From positions 1-5,935 of the forward strand of contig JAISDV010000125.1 in assembly GCA_031264545.1 (NCBI GenBank): a DNA stretch of 5,935 nucleotides. The letters run 5' to 3'. The translations under genes and the position numbers were made by a program. Shown in pieces: positions 1 to 5,935 of this stretch. This stretch comes from Oscillospiraceae bacterium. Its GTDB lineage: Bacteria > Bacillota > Clostridia > Oscillospirales > Oscillospiraceae. A model generated the notes under the pieces. That model was not told the origin of the DNA, did not search any database, and saw only the letters and a list, made by a program, of their open reading frames with translations. Numbering within the stretch: the first letter of the stretch is position 1; every line of letters begins with the position of its first letter.

Positions 1-1
1 G

Positions 2-2200
2 CTGCCTCTGCTCAAGAGCGGGACGAATACCATAGCCGTCGAGGTGCATAACAGGGATAATACGAGCTCCGACATCTATTTTGATATGAGACTTACCGCG
101 TCGGGCAGCCAGACGCCGCAGACAGCGACCGTGAAGAACACGGTTCTGAATATCGGCACGACCGAGGCTCAGCGCAATATCGTGTGGTACAGCGACTCCG
201 CGGCGGCGGGCGAGGTGCAGCTTGCGCTGAAATCCGCAATGACGGACAACACGTTTCCGGCGTCGTATCAGACCTTCGCCGCCGTACGCACAAATTCCAG
301 CGTCTCCGGCTTCGGTAGCTATAAGGCCGCGGTCACCGACCTTGCCGCTGGCACCGAGTACGTCTACCGTGTGGGCAACAGCGAGGGCCGGTCCGATATT
401 TACAGCTTCAAGACCGGCAGCTTCAGCGGCGATTTCAGCTTCCTCGCCGCGGGTGACCCGCAGATCGGCTCCAGCGGCAACGCGGGCAATGACACCGCCG
501 GATGGACGACGACCCTGAATAAAGCCGAAAGCTGGTTCCCAAATGCGCGCTTCCTTATCTCCCTGGGGGACCAGGTAGAGACGAACAACAACGAGACCGA
601 GTACAACGGCTTCCTGACGCCGGATTACCTGCGCTCCGTGACGCTCGCAACGAATATCGGCAATCACGACAGCAGCGGCGCGTCCAACGGCGTCAACTAC
701 AAGGAGCACTTCGGAGTTCCGAACAGCAGCCCGACGCTCGGCCTCACGGGCGCAGGCGGAGATTATTGGTATTCCTACAACGGCGTGCTGTTCATGTCGA
801 TCAACACGAACAACAGAAGCACAGCCGAGCACAGCGCGTTTCTGAGCGGCGCTGTCGAGGAATACAAAGCACAGAACGACGGGGCCGATCCGCTGTGGAA
901 GCTCGTGACCTTCCACCACGCGATCTACTCCTCGGCCAGTCACACGACCGACGCCGATATCCGTGAGCGCAGGACAGAGCTTTCGCCCGTGTTCGCGCAG
1001 CTCGGTATCGACGCCGTGCTCGCGGGACACGACCACGTCTACACCCGCTCTTACATGATGGGCGGCCAGAACGGCATGACCCCGGTAACCGAAGGCTATA
1101 CCGCCGACGGCAACGGCCAGTACGCCGCGTACACGAAGACAAATCCGAACGAGACACTGTATATCACCGCAAACTCGGCTTCCGGCAGCAAGTACTATGC
1201 GCTCAAGCAGACCGACTTCCAGTTTGTGGCGGCGCAGAATCAGGAGAACACGCCGAATCTCACCAAGGTGGACGTGACGGCGGATACCCTGACCTTCACC
1301 ACCTACCGCACCGGCGCGAGTAACACGGCGGGAGATGTGGTGGATACCTTCACGCTCAGCAAGGCCCCGGCGCAGACAGCAGACAAGCGCGCGCTGGACA
1401 GCCTGGTCACTGCCGCGGCGTCGAAGGCCGAGGCCGAATATGAGGCCGGGAGCTGGACGAAATTCGCCGCCGCGCTGAGCACGGCCCGGGCAGTCAGCCA
1501 AGACGACGCGGCCACGCAGGAGGAAGTCGATACCGCGCGGATGAATCTTCAGGCGGCCATGGATGACTTGGCGCCGGTTCAGGCCGGTACCGGCGGTACA
1601 GGGACTGCTGTCAACGCCCCGGATGATGGAACGCCGCCCAGCTCCGGCCATCCTTTCACCGACGTCAATGACTCCGATTGGTTCCATGATGATGTGCTGT
1701 ATGTCTATTCCCGGGGACTGATGGCCGGTACGGCGGCTGATGAATTCAGCCCGCAGACAGCCACAACGCGGGGTATGCTGGTGACGATACTCTACCGCGC
1801 GGCGGGGCAGCCTGATGTGAGCGGTTTTGTAAACCCGTTTGATGACGTCACGGAGAACAGGTATTACACCGACGCGGTAAAGTGGGCGGCACAGAACGCG
1901 ATTGTGAACGGCTACGGGAACGGTAAGTTCGGCCCGAATGACAATATCACACGGGAACAGCTTGCGGCGATACTCTACCGCTACGAGCAATTTTCCGAAA
2001 AAATCCCGCCGGACATTGCGGCCGCCAGGGAATTTGCCGATTGGGACAGCATCGATGACTACGCGAAAAGCGCGGTAAACGTCCTCGTCGCGCAGGGGAT
2101 CGTCAACGGCAGGCCGGGCAAGCAGTTCGACCCGCAGGGAGAAGCGGCAAGGGCCGAGACCGCGGCTATGCTGCACAGGTTCTCAGCCGCGATAAAATAG
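2..2200 (+). CDS. SLH-anchored metallophosphoesterase, purple acid phosphatase-like (5' end outside window)
   Basis: Predicted secreted metal-dependent phosphoesterase held on the cell surface; the substrate is unknown. The frame is open to the left edge. The first visible residues (GTNTIAVEVHNRD, then SSDIYFD) resemble the end of a galactose-binding-like beta-sandwich, so the GTG at 44 is internal and the signal peptide must lie upstream. Counting from that GTG: FN3-like purple-acid-phosphatase N-terminal domain about 28-125; catalytic domain about 130-440, with GDPQ (D138), GDQ (D176), GNHD (N207-D209), FHH (H291/H292) and GHDH (H329, H331), the usual order of metal ligands; a helical FIVAR-like segment about 447-510; a Gly/Pro-rich linker; three SLH repeats about 537-590, 598-650 and 663-716. 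SLH repeats normally bind pyruvylated wall polymer. The gene stands alone on its strand here and ends just before a hairpin shared with a convergent operon. The fold is clear; phosphatase versus phosphodiesterase activity is not. Confidence 0.93.
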   Translation: MPLLKSGTNTIAVEVHNRDNTSSDIYFDMRLTASGSQTPQTATVKNTVLNIGTTEAQRNIVWYSDSAAAGEVQLALKSAMTDNTFPASYQTFAAVRTNSSVSGFGSYKAAVTDLAAGTEYVYRVGNSEGRSDIYSFKTGSFSGDFSFLAAGDPQIGSSGNAGNDTAGWTTTLNKAESWFPNARFLISLGDQVETNNNETEYNGFLTPDYLRSVTLATNIGNHDSSGASNGVNYKEHFGVPNSSPTLGLTGAGGDYWYSYNGVLFMSINTNNRSTAEHSAFLSGAVEEYKAQNDGADPLWKLVTFHHAIYSSASHTTDADIRERRTELSPVFAQLGIDAVLAGHDHVYTRSYMMGGQNGMTPVTEGYTADGNGQYAAYTKTNPNETLYITANSASGSKYYALKQTDFQFVAAQNQENTPNLTKVDVTADTLTFTTYRTGASNTAGDVVDTFTLSKAPAQTADKRALDSLVTAAASKAEAEYEAGSWTKFAAALSTARAVSQDDAATQEEVDTARMNLQAAMDDLAPVQAGTGGTGTAVNAPDDGTPPSSGHPFTDVNDSDWFHDDVLYVYSRGLMAGTAADEFSPQTATTRGMLVTILYRAAGQPDVSGFVNPFDDVTENRYYTDAVKWAAQNAIVNGYGNGKFGPNDNITREQLAAILYRYEQFSEKIPPDIAAAREFADWDSIDDYAKSAVNVLVAQGIVNGRPGKQFDPQGEAARAETAAMLHRFSAAIK

Positions 2201-2208
2201 GGCCTGTT

Positions 2209-2272
2209 AAAAAACCACGAGTGTACCCCGATCATACCGGAGCTTGTCCGCCGGTATCGTCTCGGGGTACAC
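2209..2272. terminator. Hairpin terminator between convergent genes
   Basis: An 11-bp perfect outer stem (2221-2231 with 2262-2272) and a 7-bp inner stem (2234-2240 with 2251-2257) are separated by a small asymmetric internal loop, with a 10-nt terminal loop. On the minus strand the hairpin is followed after six bases by a T6 run (A6 at 2209-2214 on the plus strand), a classic intrinsic terminator for the operon ending at 2304. On the plus strand no clean U-tract follows, so termination of the metallophosphoesterase transcript is less certain, although its stop codon lies only 20 bases upstream. Confidence 0.8.
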
Positions 2273-2303
2273 CCTATATTAGGGATTGTTTAGTTAGATT
2301 GTA

Positions 2304-3008
2304 TCACTTGTCAAGCAGCAGTATGCGGATAAGCTTAGCCTTGAGCGGCCGGTTGGATTCAATGCCGAATAATATACCGGCAATAACAAGTGCCGGCAGC
2401 AGGACAGGCAGCGACCAGCTCAGAGCGAGCCGCGCCGTCTCATACAGGCCGATGACCGCCTCGAGCGCCGCGGAGAGCAGGCCCGCCGCGCCTATGAAAA
2501 TGCAGAGCTTTGCAAGCAGAGATACCTTTGCCGTTTTTACCGTTTTAATAAAAGAATAGAGCGCGGCGCTGGCCAAAAACGTCAGAGGCAGCCCGAGCGG
2601 CAGCACCCAGTTGGTCGTGTTGAGCATCAGCCCGATGACATACAGATATCCGGCGGTGACCGCGGCGTTCAATACGAAACGCAGGAGCAGCCTCAGCCTT
2701 GAGAAAAGCTCAGGTAAAAATAAATATACGAAAACACAGGCCTCGGCGCCCCAGATGTAAGGCCCCCAGTTGACCGATCCGTTATCCGCCAGATCAATGG
2801 CCAGGCAGCACAGGGCGGGGATAAGCAGTACGGCCAGCCCGGTCAGCGCCCGCCGCCTGTTGTTCAGCGGCACGCTTTCCATATTCGGGGGATAGGCCCG
2901 CCGACTGGGGATCGCTTCATTTTCGCCGCCGCAGACCTGCCATTGGCAGAGAGGACAGGCGGATTCAGTCTCCAGGAGTTCGACTCCGCAATGATAACAA
3001 TAAGCCAT
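2304..3008 (-). CDS. Zinc-ribbon polytopic membrane protein (DUF6320-like)
   Basis: A 234-residue protein of unknown function. The N-terminus has two CxxC knuckles (C4/C7 and C18/C21), a zinc-ribbon-like pattern. A polar stretch to about residue 50 follows, then about six hydrophobic segments near 54-73, 79-99, 108-129, 134-154, 163-188 and 195-216, and a basic tail. The ribbon should be soluble and the remainder in the cytoplasmic membrane. The layout and the acyltransferase neighbour match what I recall of the DUF6320 family; this is recall, not a search. The ATG at 3008 is preceded by AAAGG at 3023-3027 with a rather long 14-nt spacer. The gene starts 72 bases after the acyltransferase stop, on the same strand, with no terminator visible between them, so co-transcription is likely. 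Possible roles include partner or regulator of the acyltransferase; the sequence does not decide. Confidence 0.85.
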   Translation of the reverse strand: MAYCYHCGVELLETESACPLCQWQVCGGENEAIPSRRAYPPNMESVPLNNRRRALTGLAVLLIPALCCLAIDLADNGSVNWGPYIWGAEACVFVYLFLPELFSRLRLLLRFVLNAAVTAGYLYVIGLMLNTTNWVLPLGLPLTFLASAALYSFIKTVKTAKVSLLAKLCIFIGAAGLLSAALEAVIGLYETARLALSWSLPVLLPALVIAGILFGIESNRPLKAKLIRILLLDK

Positions 3009-3080
3009 AATCGATGCTTATACCTTTCGTTTGTCTCGTGTCTCAGGGCGCTTAGGGGGACGGCGCGCGCAAACGGGACG

Positions 3081-4379
3081 TTACCGGCGATTGCTTTCCA
3101 GCGCAAGGCGGATACCCATATCTGCCAGCGCGGTGAAAAACGCGTGCTCCACAAGCGGCTCCGCAATGGTTCTCGTTATGGTAAAGCACAGCTTGTCGTT
3201 AAAACCGACGCAGGCGCAGGCGGCGGGGTTATGTCCCGCGCCCAGCATAAAACCGATCCGGTCGACATAGCGCGCCATTTCCTCCGGCAAAACGACCAGA
3301 CCCAGGTTGGAAAGCGTCGTGCTGTTGTACCTGTCGCCGTCCTTCAGGTAGTAGAACTTCATGACCGGGTCCTTCACAAAAAGCGGCGCGGCGCTCAGGA
3401 GCCTGTTTTTTTCCGACGCGACATTCGTACTGAACTTTGCCGCGAGCATTTTGTCGCTCGCTTTCAGCGCCATTGCATGCTTGAGCATGACGACGATTTC
3501 CTCGATGGAATAGCTTCCCAGCCTCGGCGCTATGCCCAGATTGACGTATGAGGTGAAGTTCCTCAGCGTACAGGCGGGAAAGCGTTTTCTCAGGTTGATC
3601 GGAATGCTGACCTTAACCGCCTGCTTTCTTCTGAAGGGGCGGTTTTCCTCCTGCTGAATTTTATGTATTGATGAAATCATCACCGCTGCCAGCAGCTCAT
3701 TGACCGTCGCGCCCAATTCCCGCGCTTTCACTTTGATTTCCGCCAGAGACATGACGGCGGTCGTAATGTGGATCGTGCCCAGCGCTTCCCGGGTTCCCCG
3801 GATATGGTATGCCGGGGTTTCCCGTCTGCTGACCCTGACGGATTTCGCGTATCTGAAAAAGCTGTCTTCGTATTCCTCCTCACGGGGGCTATCACTGCAG
3901 TCCAGAATCTCCCCGTCCCGGGGAATTTCGGCGCCGTATTTCAAAGCGAGATATTCGGCGGCGAGCGTTTTCAGAAACGACAGACCGCCGGTTCCGTCCG
4001 TCAGCACGTGGAAGAAGTCGACGGCTATTCGTTCGCGGTAGTAACTGACCCGGAAGAGAAAGCTCTTGTTTTCCCCGGTATTCAGATAGACGCAGGGATT
4101 GTTTATATCAGGCCGGACCGGAGGTACGTCGCCGCTATGCGCCAGATAATACCAGAAAAAGCCCCGCTTCAGGTGCTGAGAAAAACTCGGCATTCTATGC
4201 AGTGTGCTTTTCAGCGCGGCCGCCAAAACCGCCGGATCAATATCTTCCGTCAGCGTCATTGAGAGACGGAACATCGCAGGGCATCTTTTGCTTTTGGCCG
4301 CAGGATATATTTTCGCGGCGTTATCGAGCGGCATACTGGCCGGAAACGCCTGTTTTCTTCCGGCAATATGAGACTGCAT
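3081..4379 (-). CDS. Condensation/PapA5-like acyltransferase (alcohol acetyltransferase family)
   Basis: A 432-residue protein of the chloramphenicol acetyltransferase/NRPS-condensation superfamily, predicted to move an acyl group from a thioester to a hydroxyl or amine. Counting from the ATG at 4379, the catalytic HxxxD motif is HVLTDG with H124 and D128. A conserved SIPINLRKRFP block lies at about 258-268, LRNF at 272-275 and SNLG at 357-360. No DFGWG motif typical of NRPS condensation domains is seen, and there is no adenylation or carrier domain, so a stand-alone acyltransferase fits better. The start at 4379 is chosen over the GTG at 4388 because AGGTGA (4385-4390) forms a Shine-Dalgarno five bases before the ATG and would be consumed by the GTG start. 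No signal peptide or membrane segment is evident, so it is probably cytosolic. It is the first gene of a probable two-gene operon. Donor and acceptor are unknown. Confidence 0.88.
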   Translation of the reverse strand: MQSHIAGRKQAFPASMPLDNAAKIYPAAKSKRCPAMFRLSMTLTEDIDPAVLAAALKSTLHRMPSFSQHLKRGFFWYYLAHSGDVPPVRPDINNPCVYLNTGENKSFLFRVSYYRERIAVDFFHVLTDGTGGLSFLKTLAAEYLALKYGAEIPRDGEILDCSDSPREEEYEDSFFRYAKSVRVSRRETPAYHIRGTREALGTIHITTAVMSLAEIKVKARELGATVNELLAAVMISSIHKIQQEENRPFRRKQAVKVSIPINLRKRFPACTLRNFTSYVNLGIAPRLGSYSIEEIVVMLKHAMALKASDKMLAAKFSTNVASEKNRLLSAAPLFVKDPVMKFYYLKDGDRYNSTTLSNLGLVVLPEEMARYVDRIGFMLGAGHNPAACACVGFNDKLCFTITRTIAEPLVEHAFFTALADMGIRLALESNRR

Positions 4380-4384
4380 ATCCG

Positions 4385-4390
4385 TCACCT
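4385..4390 (-). promoter_or_regulatory. Ribosome binding site that decides the acyltransferase start
   Basis: Minus-strand AGGTGA, a six-base match to the SD consensus tail, lies five bases before the ATG at 4379. The in-frame GTG at 4388 lies inside this motif and has no SD of its own, and an ATG at 4398 is out of frame. Confidence 0.65.
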
Positions 4391-4438
4391 GCCGTCATTT
4401 TTTGGTCTGCGCGCATCGGATGCCGGGAACCGATTATC

Positions 4439-4466
4439 ATTATACCAGCTTTGTTAGATATGTCTA
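4439..4466 (-). promoter_or_regulatory. Sigma-70/SigA-type promoter of the acyltransferase operon
   Basis: On the minus strand a consensus -10 TATAAT (4439-4444) is preceded by TGG (4445-4447), giving an extended -10. A -35 TAGACA (4461-4466), five of six bases matching TTGACA, sits 16 bases upstream. The surroundings are AT-rich in an otherwise GC-rich region. Transcription would start near 4430, leaving a leader of roughly 50 bases before the ATG at 4379. Confidence 0.75.
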
Positions 4467-4573
4467 TATTTTTTATCATCTGAGGGCGAAGATATCAATA
4501 ATTTCTCTGTCGTGTCTCTCAGCGGGGCAGGCATGGCGGTGAGGACAGCTTCAAGATGTCACGTGCATAAAGT

Positions 4574-4600
4574 CGGGCTCAGTCTATACGACTGAGCCCG
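4574..4600 (-). terminator. Probable terminator hairpin of the surface protein gene
   Basis: A perfect 11-bp inverted repeat (4574-4584 with 4590-4600) has a five-base loop. It lies about 70 bases past the stop of the minus-strand Cna-B gene and upstream of the next promoter on that strand. On the minus strand it is followed by ACTTTAT, a poor U-tract, so its efficiency as an intrinsic terminator is uncertain. No plus-strand gene ends here. Confidence 0.6.
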
Positions 4601-4667
4601 TTTGCGATGCGTTATTCTCTCCTTTGGGGTCCCGCTTATTTGCCGGCGCTTCGATCACGCCGGAAAG

Positions 4668-5933
4668 TCAGTGCGGCCGCCGTTTCCGGCTATAGCGATA
4701 TACGCAGACGAGCGCGGCCAGGCTGGCGGCCATCAGGACTATCCACAGACTGAAATTGCCGCTGTCTCCGGTTTTAGGACCGTCGCCGGGATAATCGCCG
4801 CTGATAAAGCGGTTGCTGATATCATAGCCGCTGACCGTCTTGGCGTAGCCGGGCACCGCATTTTCATCTATGGTGTACCGGATCTCCTTCCCGGCGGAAT
4901 CGTATCTGGGCAGCTCGAAGGACCATTGCCAATTGTCCGCTTCTGTAACGACCCGCTGCTCCGCCACATAGCTTCCGTTCCTGATCAGCACCGTGATCTG
5001 CTTCGGGCGTTTTGATTCGGCGTTGGAGCCGTGAATCCACGTCTTTTTCCCGGAGATCAGGACGGTTTGGTCCTCGGCCGCGCCCTCGTAGGTGTTCGTG
5101 ATGACAAAGCCGGCGCTCAGGCTGCCCGTGACGGTTTTCGTGTAGCCCGGGAGCTCCGCTTCGTCAACGGTGTACAGAATTTCTTTTCCGGCGGCGTCGA
5201 ATTTAGGGAGCGAAACCGACCAGCGCCAGCCGTCCGCTTCGCTGACGGCCTTTTGCCATGCCACGAAATCTCCGTTCTTGACATACACCGTAATTTTGGA
5301 GGGCCGGGCTGCCACGGGGTTGAAGCCGTGAACCCATAGCTTCTCTCCCGTAAGGATGATATTTTCACCACCGGGTGTTCCGCTGTAGGTATTCGTAAAT
5401 ATCGAAGTTCCCGTTTCGTAGGTGGCAGTCGCCGTTAACGGGTCGCCGCTCACATCAACCTTCACAATACGCGTCGCAGTATCGCCGCTCCAGCCCGATC
5501 CGGCGCTGCCCGCGGCTTCTCGTACCGTAAACCAATAGGTTCCGGCTGTCAGGCCGGTAATTTCATCAAAGCTGAAAGGATAATTGCCTGCGCCCGTTGT
5601 GGAAACGGTTTTCGTTCGTGTGATCGGTGTGCCGTCGAACGCGCCGCCCGCTGCGTTCGCTGCCTGCTCCAGCGCGAAGGTGAAGCTTGCTTCCGGCGCG
5701 TCTGGTCCTTCCACTGTTTTAGTTCCGCCTATTGTAACAGGGAGGACAACCGGAACAGGCGAAGGCGAAGGCGAGGGTGCGGGCGAGGGAGAGGGCGAGG
5801 GCGAAGGTGAGGGCGAAGGTGAGGGCGAAGGCGAGGGTGAGGGCGAGGGTGAAGGAGAAGGCGAGGGAGAGGGTGAAGGCGAGAGAGAACGCGAGGGCGA
5901 AGGCGATCGCGTAAGGGAGGGAGAGGGGGCTGG
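4668..5933 (-). CDS. Sortase-anchored Cna-B/pilin-isopeptide surface protein with Pro-Ser stalk (5' end outside window)
   Basis: Exported wall protein whose N-terminus lies beyond the right edge; the frame is open throughout 4668-5933. From N to C: a Pro-Ser dipeptide tract (5757-5882); a Spy0128/FctA-like pilin isopeptide domain; two Cna-B domains (5363-5082 and 5066-4785); a PKTGD sorting signal, a hydrophobic segment and a basic tail (RYSRKRR). Counting from the internal GTG at 5714: isopeptide candidates are K at codon 5718-5720 with E66 and N108 in the pilin domain, and K125, E185 and N207 in the first Cna-B. The second Cna-B has K224 and E284, but G306 stands where Asn is expected. The GTG at 5714 is not the start, because it would cut off the pilin-domain lysine in GTKTVEG and the stalk. 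Sortase probably cleaves at T316-G317 to attach it to wall or pilus. A role as adhesin, pilin or stalked surface protein is plausible; the ligand domain, if any, is out of view. Confidence 0.9.
   Translation of the reverse strand, partial: PAPSPSLTRSPSPSRSLSPSPSPSPSPSPSPSPSPSPSPSPSPSPSPSPSPAPSPSPSPVPVVLPVTIGGTKTVEGPDAPEASFTFALEQAANAAGGAFDGTPITRTKTVSTTGAGNYPFSFDEITGLTAGTYWFTVREAAGSAGSGWSGDTATRIVKVDVSGDPLTATATYETGTSIFTNTYSGTPGGENIILTGEKLWVHGFNPVAARPSKITVYVKNGDFVAWQKAVSEADGWRWSVSLPKFDAAGKEILYTVDEAELPGYTKTVTGSLSAGFVITNTYEGAAEDQTVLISGKKTWIHGSNAESKRPKQITVLIRNGSYVAEQRVVTEADNWQWSFELPRYDSAGKEIRYTIDENAVPGYAKTVSGYDISNRFISGDYPGDGPKTGDSGNFSLWIVLMAASLAALVCVYRYSRKRRPH
4785..5363 (-). repeat. Tandem Cna-B domain repeat, two copies
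   Basis: Two head-to-tail copies (5363-5082 and 5066-4785), about 297 bases apart, encode homologous Cna-B domains. Both hold WxHG, RP, ITV, NG, EAD, AGKEI, DE, PGY and KTV at matching places. By hand alignment a little over half the residues of the core are identical. The DNA has diverged, so the duplication is not recent. The copies differ in the C-terminal isopeptide position: Asn in the first, Gly in the second. Confidence 0.85.
5757..5882 (-). repeat. Degenerate six-base repeat encoding a Pro-Ser stalk
   Basis: About 20 tandem copies of a six-base unit (plus strand GARGGN) read in the minus frame as alternating Pro and Ser, with one Ser-to-Ala change at 5778-5780. Past 5882 toward the right edge the repeat decays into Leu, Arg and Thr interruptions while staying open. 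Such Pro-Ser runs form extended wall-spanning spacers in surface proteins. Copy number is likely to change by replication slippage. Confidence 0.85.
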
Positions 5934-5935
5934 GG

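Noticed and set aside
801..1157. Minus-strand Arg/Ser-rich open frame inside the metallophosphoesterase
   Set aside because: Low-complexity basic translation opposite conserved catalytic motifs; typical shadow frame.
2943..3551. Open frame of about 200 codons on the plus strand, antisense to the acyltransferase and overlapping the zinc-ribbon gene start
   Set aside because: Arg/His-rich composition with no recognisable domain, no convincing SD, and complete overlap with well-supported minus-strand genes.
3768..4262. Plus-strand open frame opposite the acyltransferase N-terminal half
   Set aside because: No domain or SD. It lies opposite the catalytic HxxxD region, whose protein-level conservation explains the openness.
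3081..4379. NRPS condensation domain of a peptide synthetase
   Set aside because: Stand-alone length, no DFGWG motif, no carrier or adenylation domain nearby; the acyltransferase branch fits better.
4617..4625. Minus-strand AAAGGAGAG resembling a strong Shine-Dalgarno
   Set aside because: No ATG, GTG or TTG at a usable distance opens a frame of any length.
4643..4663. Six-base GC stem with nine-base loop just after the surface protein stop
   Set aside because: Short, no U-tract on either strand; expected by chance in GC-rich DNA.
4602..5339. Plus-strand open frames opposite the Cna-B domains
   Set aside because: Shadows of the repeated GC-rich coding sequence; no family features and no promoter or SD.
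5757..5882. Possible CRISPR or iteron array
   Set aside because: Units are six bases with no spacers, and the period is a codon pair encoding Pro-Ser.
5757..5935. Plus-strand Glu-Gly repeat frame across the stalk tract
   Set aside because: Open only because of the repeat; it lacks a start with SD, whereas the minus frame joins clear surface-protein domains.

Overview
The window looks like a piece of chromosome from an anaerobic Gram-positive bacterium of the Clostridia, plausibly Oscillospirales or a relative. The evidence is a surface protein with SLH repeats, a second surface protein with Cna-B-type isopeptide domains and a sortase-type sorting signal, Shine-Dalgarno-led starts and a fairly GC-rich composition. 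The exact taxon is an inference. No mobile element, CRISPR array, tRNA or rRNA was seen.

Layout, left to right. (1) Positions 2-2200, + strand: the 3' part of a large secreted metallophosphoesterase. Its frame is open at the left edge and carries the end of an upstream beta-sandwich domain. An FN3-like domain, a catalytic domain, a helical FIVAR-like spacer and three SLH repeats follow. (2) Positions 2221-2272: a strong hairpin between convergent genes. (3) Positions 2304-4379, - strand: a probable two-gene operon. The first gene encodes a condensation/PapA5-like acyltransferase and the second a zinc-ribbon protein with about six membrane segments. A well-formed extended -10 promoter lies at 4439-4466. 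(4) Positions 4380-4667 hold no gene, only that promoter and a perfect 11-bp hairpin that probably ends the next gene. (5) Positions 4668-5933, - strand: the 3' part of a cell-wall-anchored surface protein. From N to C it has a long Pro-Ser stalk, a pilin-type isopeptide domain, two Cna-B domains and a PKTGD sorting signal. Its frame runs off the right edge.

How the genes relate. The two outer genes are both exported surface proteins, but they use different anchors: SLH binding to secondary wall polymer on the left, and sortase attachment on the right. The central pair is probably a membrane-associated acyl-transfer unit of unknown substrate. Nothing in the sequence ties the three units into one pathway. 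The least characterised part is the acyltransferase plus zinc-ribbon membrane protein pair. The most unusual sequence is the Pro-Ser stalk and a terminal Cna-B repeat that appears to lack its isopeptide asparagine.
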